Assembly (NCBI GenBank): GCA_030695705.1
Contig: JAUYPS010000038.1
Span: 1 to 12,129 of the forward strand
DNA: 12,129 nucleotides
Direction: 5' to 3'
Source: a bacterium
GTDB taxonomy: Bacteria > Patescibacteriota > Minisyncoccia > 2-02-FULL-40-12 > IGHO2-12-FULL-4
Shown: piece after piece, positions 11,879 to 12,129 of the stretch
How positions within the stretch are numbered: position 1 is the stretch's first letter
Layout of the letters: every line of letters starts with the position of its first letter
Notes under the pieces: model-generated
The model's database searches: none
What the model was told of the DNA's origin: nothing
Seen by the model: the letters and a program-made list of their open reading frames with translations, nothing else
Program-made: the position numbers and the translations under genes

Positions 11879-12129
11879 TTACATGGTTTTCTCTTCCAGT
11901 CTAGTCACTTCAATTGTTCCATGATTATGACGATCTCTTCCAGAATAATAATATCCAGTCAGTGTTTGCTTTTCTTTATTGTAAAGTAATTTTGCCGATC
12001 CTTCATGGATAGCCATTGTCTCTAAAGAATCATATTGAGGTTCGTTCCGAAAAAAGTAATAGAGAGCTGTTTGATTATCAACCTCGCTACGGCCGAAATT
12101 TTCATGAATACTGACTGATTTGGATTGAT
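11879..12129 (-). CDS. C-terminal part of a Cap15/S-2TM-beta-like protein (partial)
   Basis: An open frame enters from the right edge and ends at TAA (11881-11879); 82 residues are visible and the 5' part is missing. The pattern ALYYFFRNEP, then METMAIHEG-like SLETMAIHEGSAKLLYN, then TLTGYYYSGRDRHNHGTIEVTRL resembles the C-terminal beta-barrel of Cap15-type proteins (SMODS-associating 2TM, beta-strand-rich effectors). In CBASS anti-phage systems these sense a cyclic nucleotide and disrupt the inner membrane. The key family-like features are yyYfrNeP, a central HeG, and the closing GxYYsGRxRxxxGxIevxR. The expected two N-terminal membrane helices and any nucleotide-cyclase gene would lie outside the window. 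The call is by remembered pattern only; it could be a stand-alone relative. It reads in the same direction as the membrane operon, with repeat B between them. Confidence 0.45.
   Translation of the reverse strand, partial: QSKSVSIHENFGRSEVDNQTALYYFFRNEPQYDSLETMAIHEGSAKLLYNKEKQTLTGYYYSGRDRHNHGTIEVTRLEEKTM

Noticed and set aside
1..12129. CRISPR array or transposase gene.
   Set aside because: No regularly spaced direct repeats and no transposase-like translation were found on either strand; the only repeats are the REP-like elements.

Overview
The window looks like part of a Candidate Phyla Radiation (Patescibacteria, Parcubacteria-like) genome. The case rests on a 516-residue IF-2 that begins almost directly at its GTPase domain, a compact infB-rbfA pair with tRNA genes embedded in the same transcription unit, very short gene spacings, few Shine-Dalgarno sites and several apparently leaderless promoters. 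This placement is inference from gene content. The left third does not fit it well: a TonB-dependent receptor of the Oar/carboxypeptidase-regulatory type normally needs an outer membrane, and that stretch looks more GC-rich than the centre.

Layout. (1) 1-4711: a left-truncated TonB receptor (minus) and a secreted subtilisin-like protease (plus) diverge from a 128-base spacer whose two -35 boxes form one perfect 14-bp palindrome. After the protease come two long hairpins and a terminator, then an orphan secreted/membrane-anchored 301-residue protein and a bidirectional terminator. (2) 4720-9240: a minus-strand unit read as promoter, tRNA-Ser(CGA), infB, rbfA, tRNA-Cys(GCA), rmlB, rmlA, HNH nuclease, tRNA-Leu(UAA), terminator. 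The HNH gene has its own leaderless-type promoter inside a 40-bp dyad. rmlB starts 3 nt after the tRNA-Cys 3' end, and the HNH stop codon touches the tRNA-Leu 5' end. (3) 9242-10346: a divergent pair, an NlpC/P60-like putative cysteine peptidase (minus) and a small single-TM protein (plus), each with a terminator. (4) 10347-10825: about 480 nt with no credible gene but densely packed with long near-perfect inverted repeats, a candidate structured RNA or mobile-element relic. (5) 10826-11866: a two-gene membrane-protein operon (HXXEE family plus an unrecognised multipass protein) bracketed by two copies of a REP-like hairpin repeat. (6) 11879-12129: the C-terminal end of a protein resembling the beta-rich domain of Cap15/S-2TM-beta anti-phage effectors, cut by the window edge.

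How the genes work together. The central operon couples translation initiation and 30S maturation (IF-2, RbfA) and three tRNAs to the first two steps of dTDP-sugar synthesis (RmlA, RmlB) for surface glycans. tRNA processing probably creates the rmlB mRNA 5' end. A core motif of the REP-like family (CCTTCGGC-R-GGCTC) also occurs inside infB, where it encodes an 8-residue in-frame insert between switch I and DTPGH. The most promising leads are the structured region 10366-10800, the REP-bracketed cassette next to the Cap15-like protein, the infB insertion, the leaderless/tRNA-punctuated expression pattern, and the palindromic divergent promoter of the receptor-protease pair.
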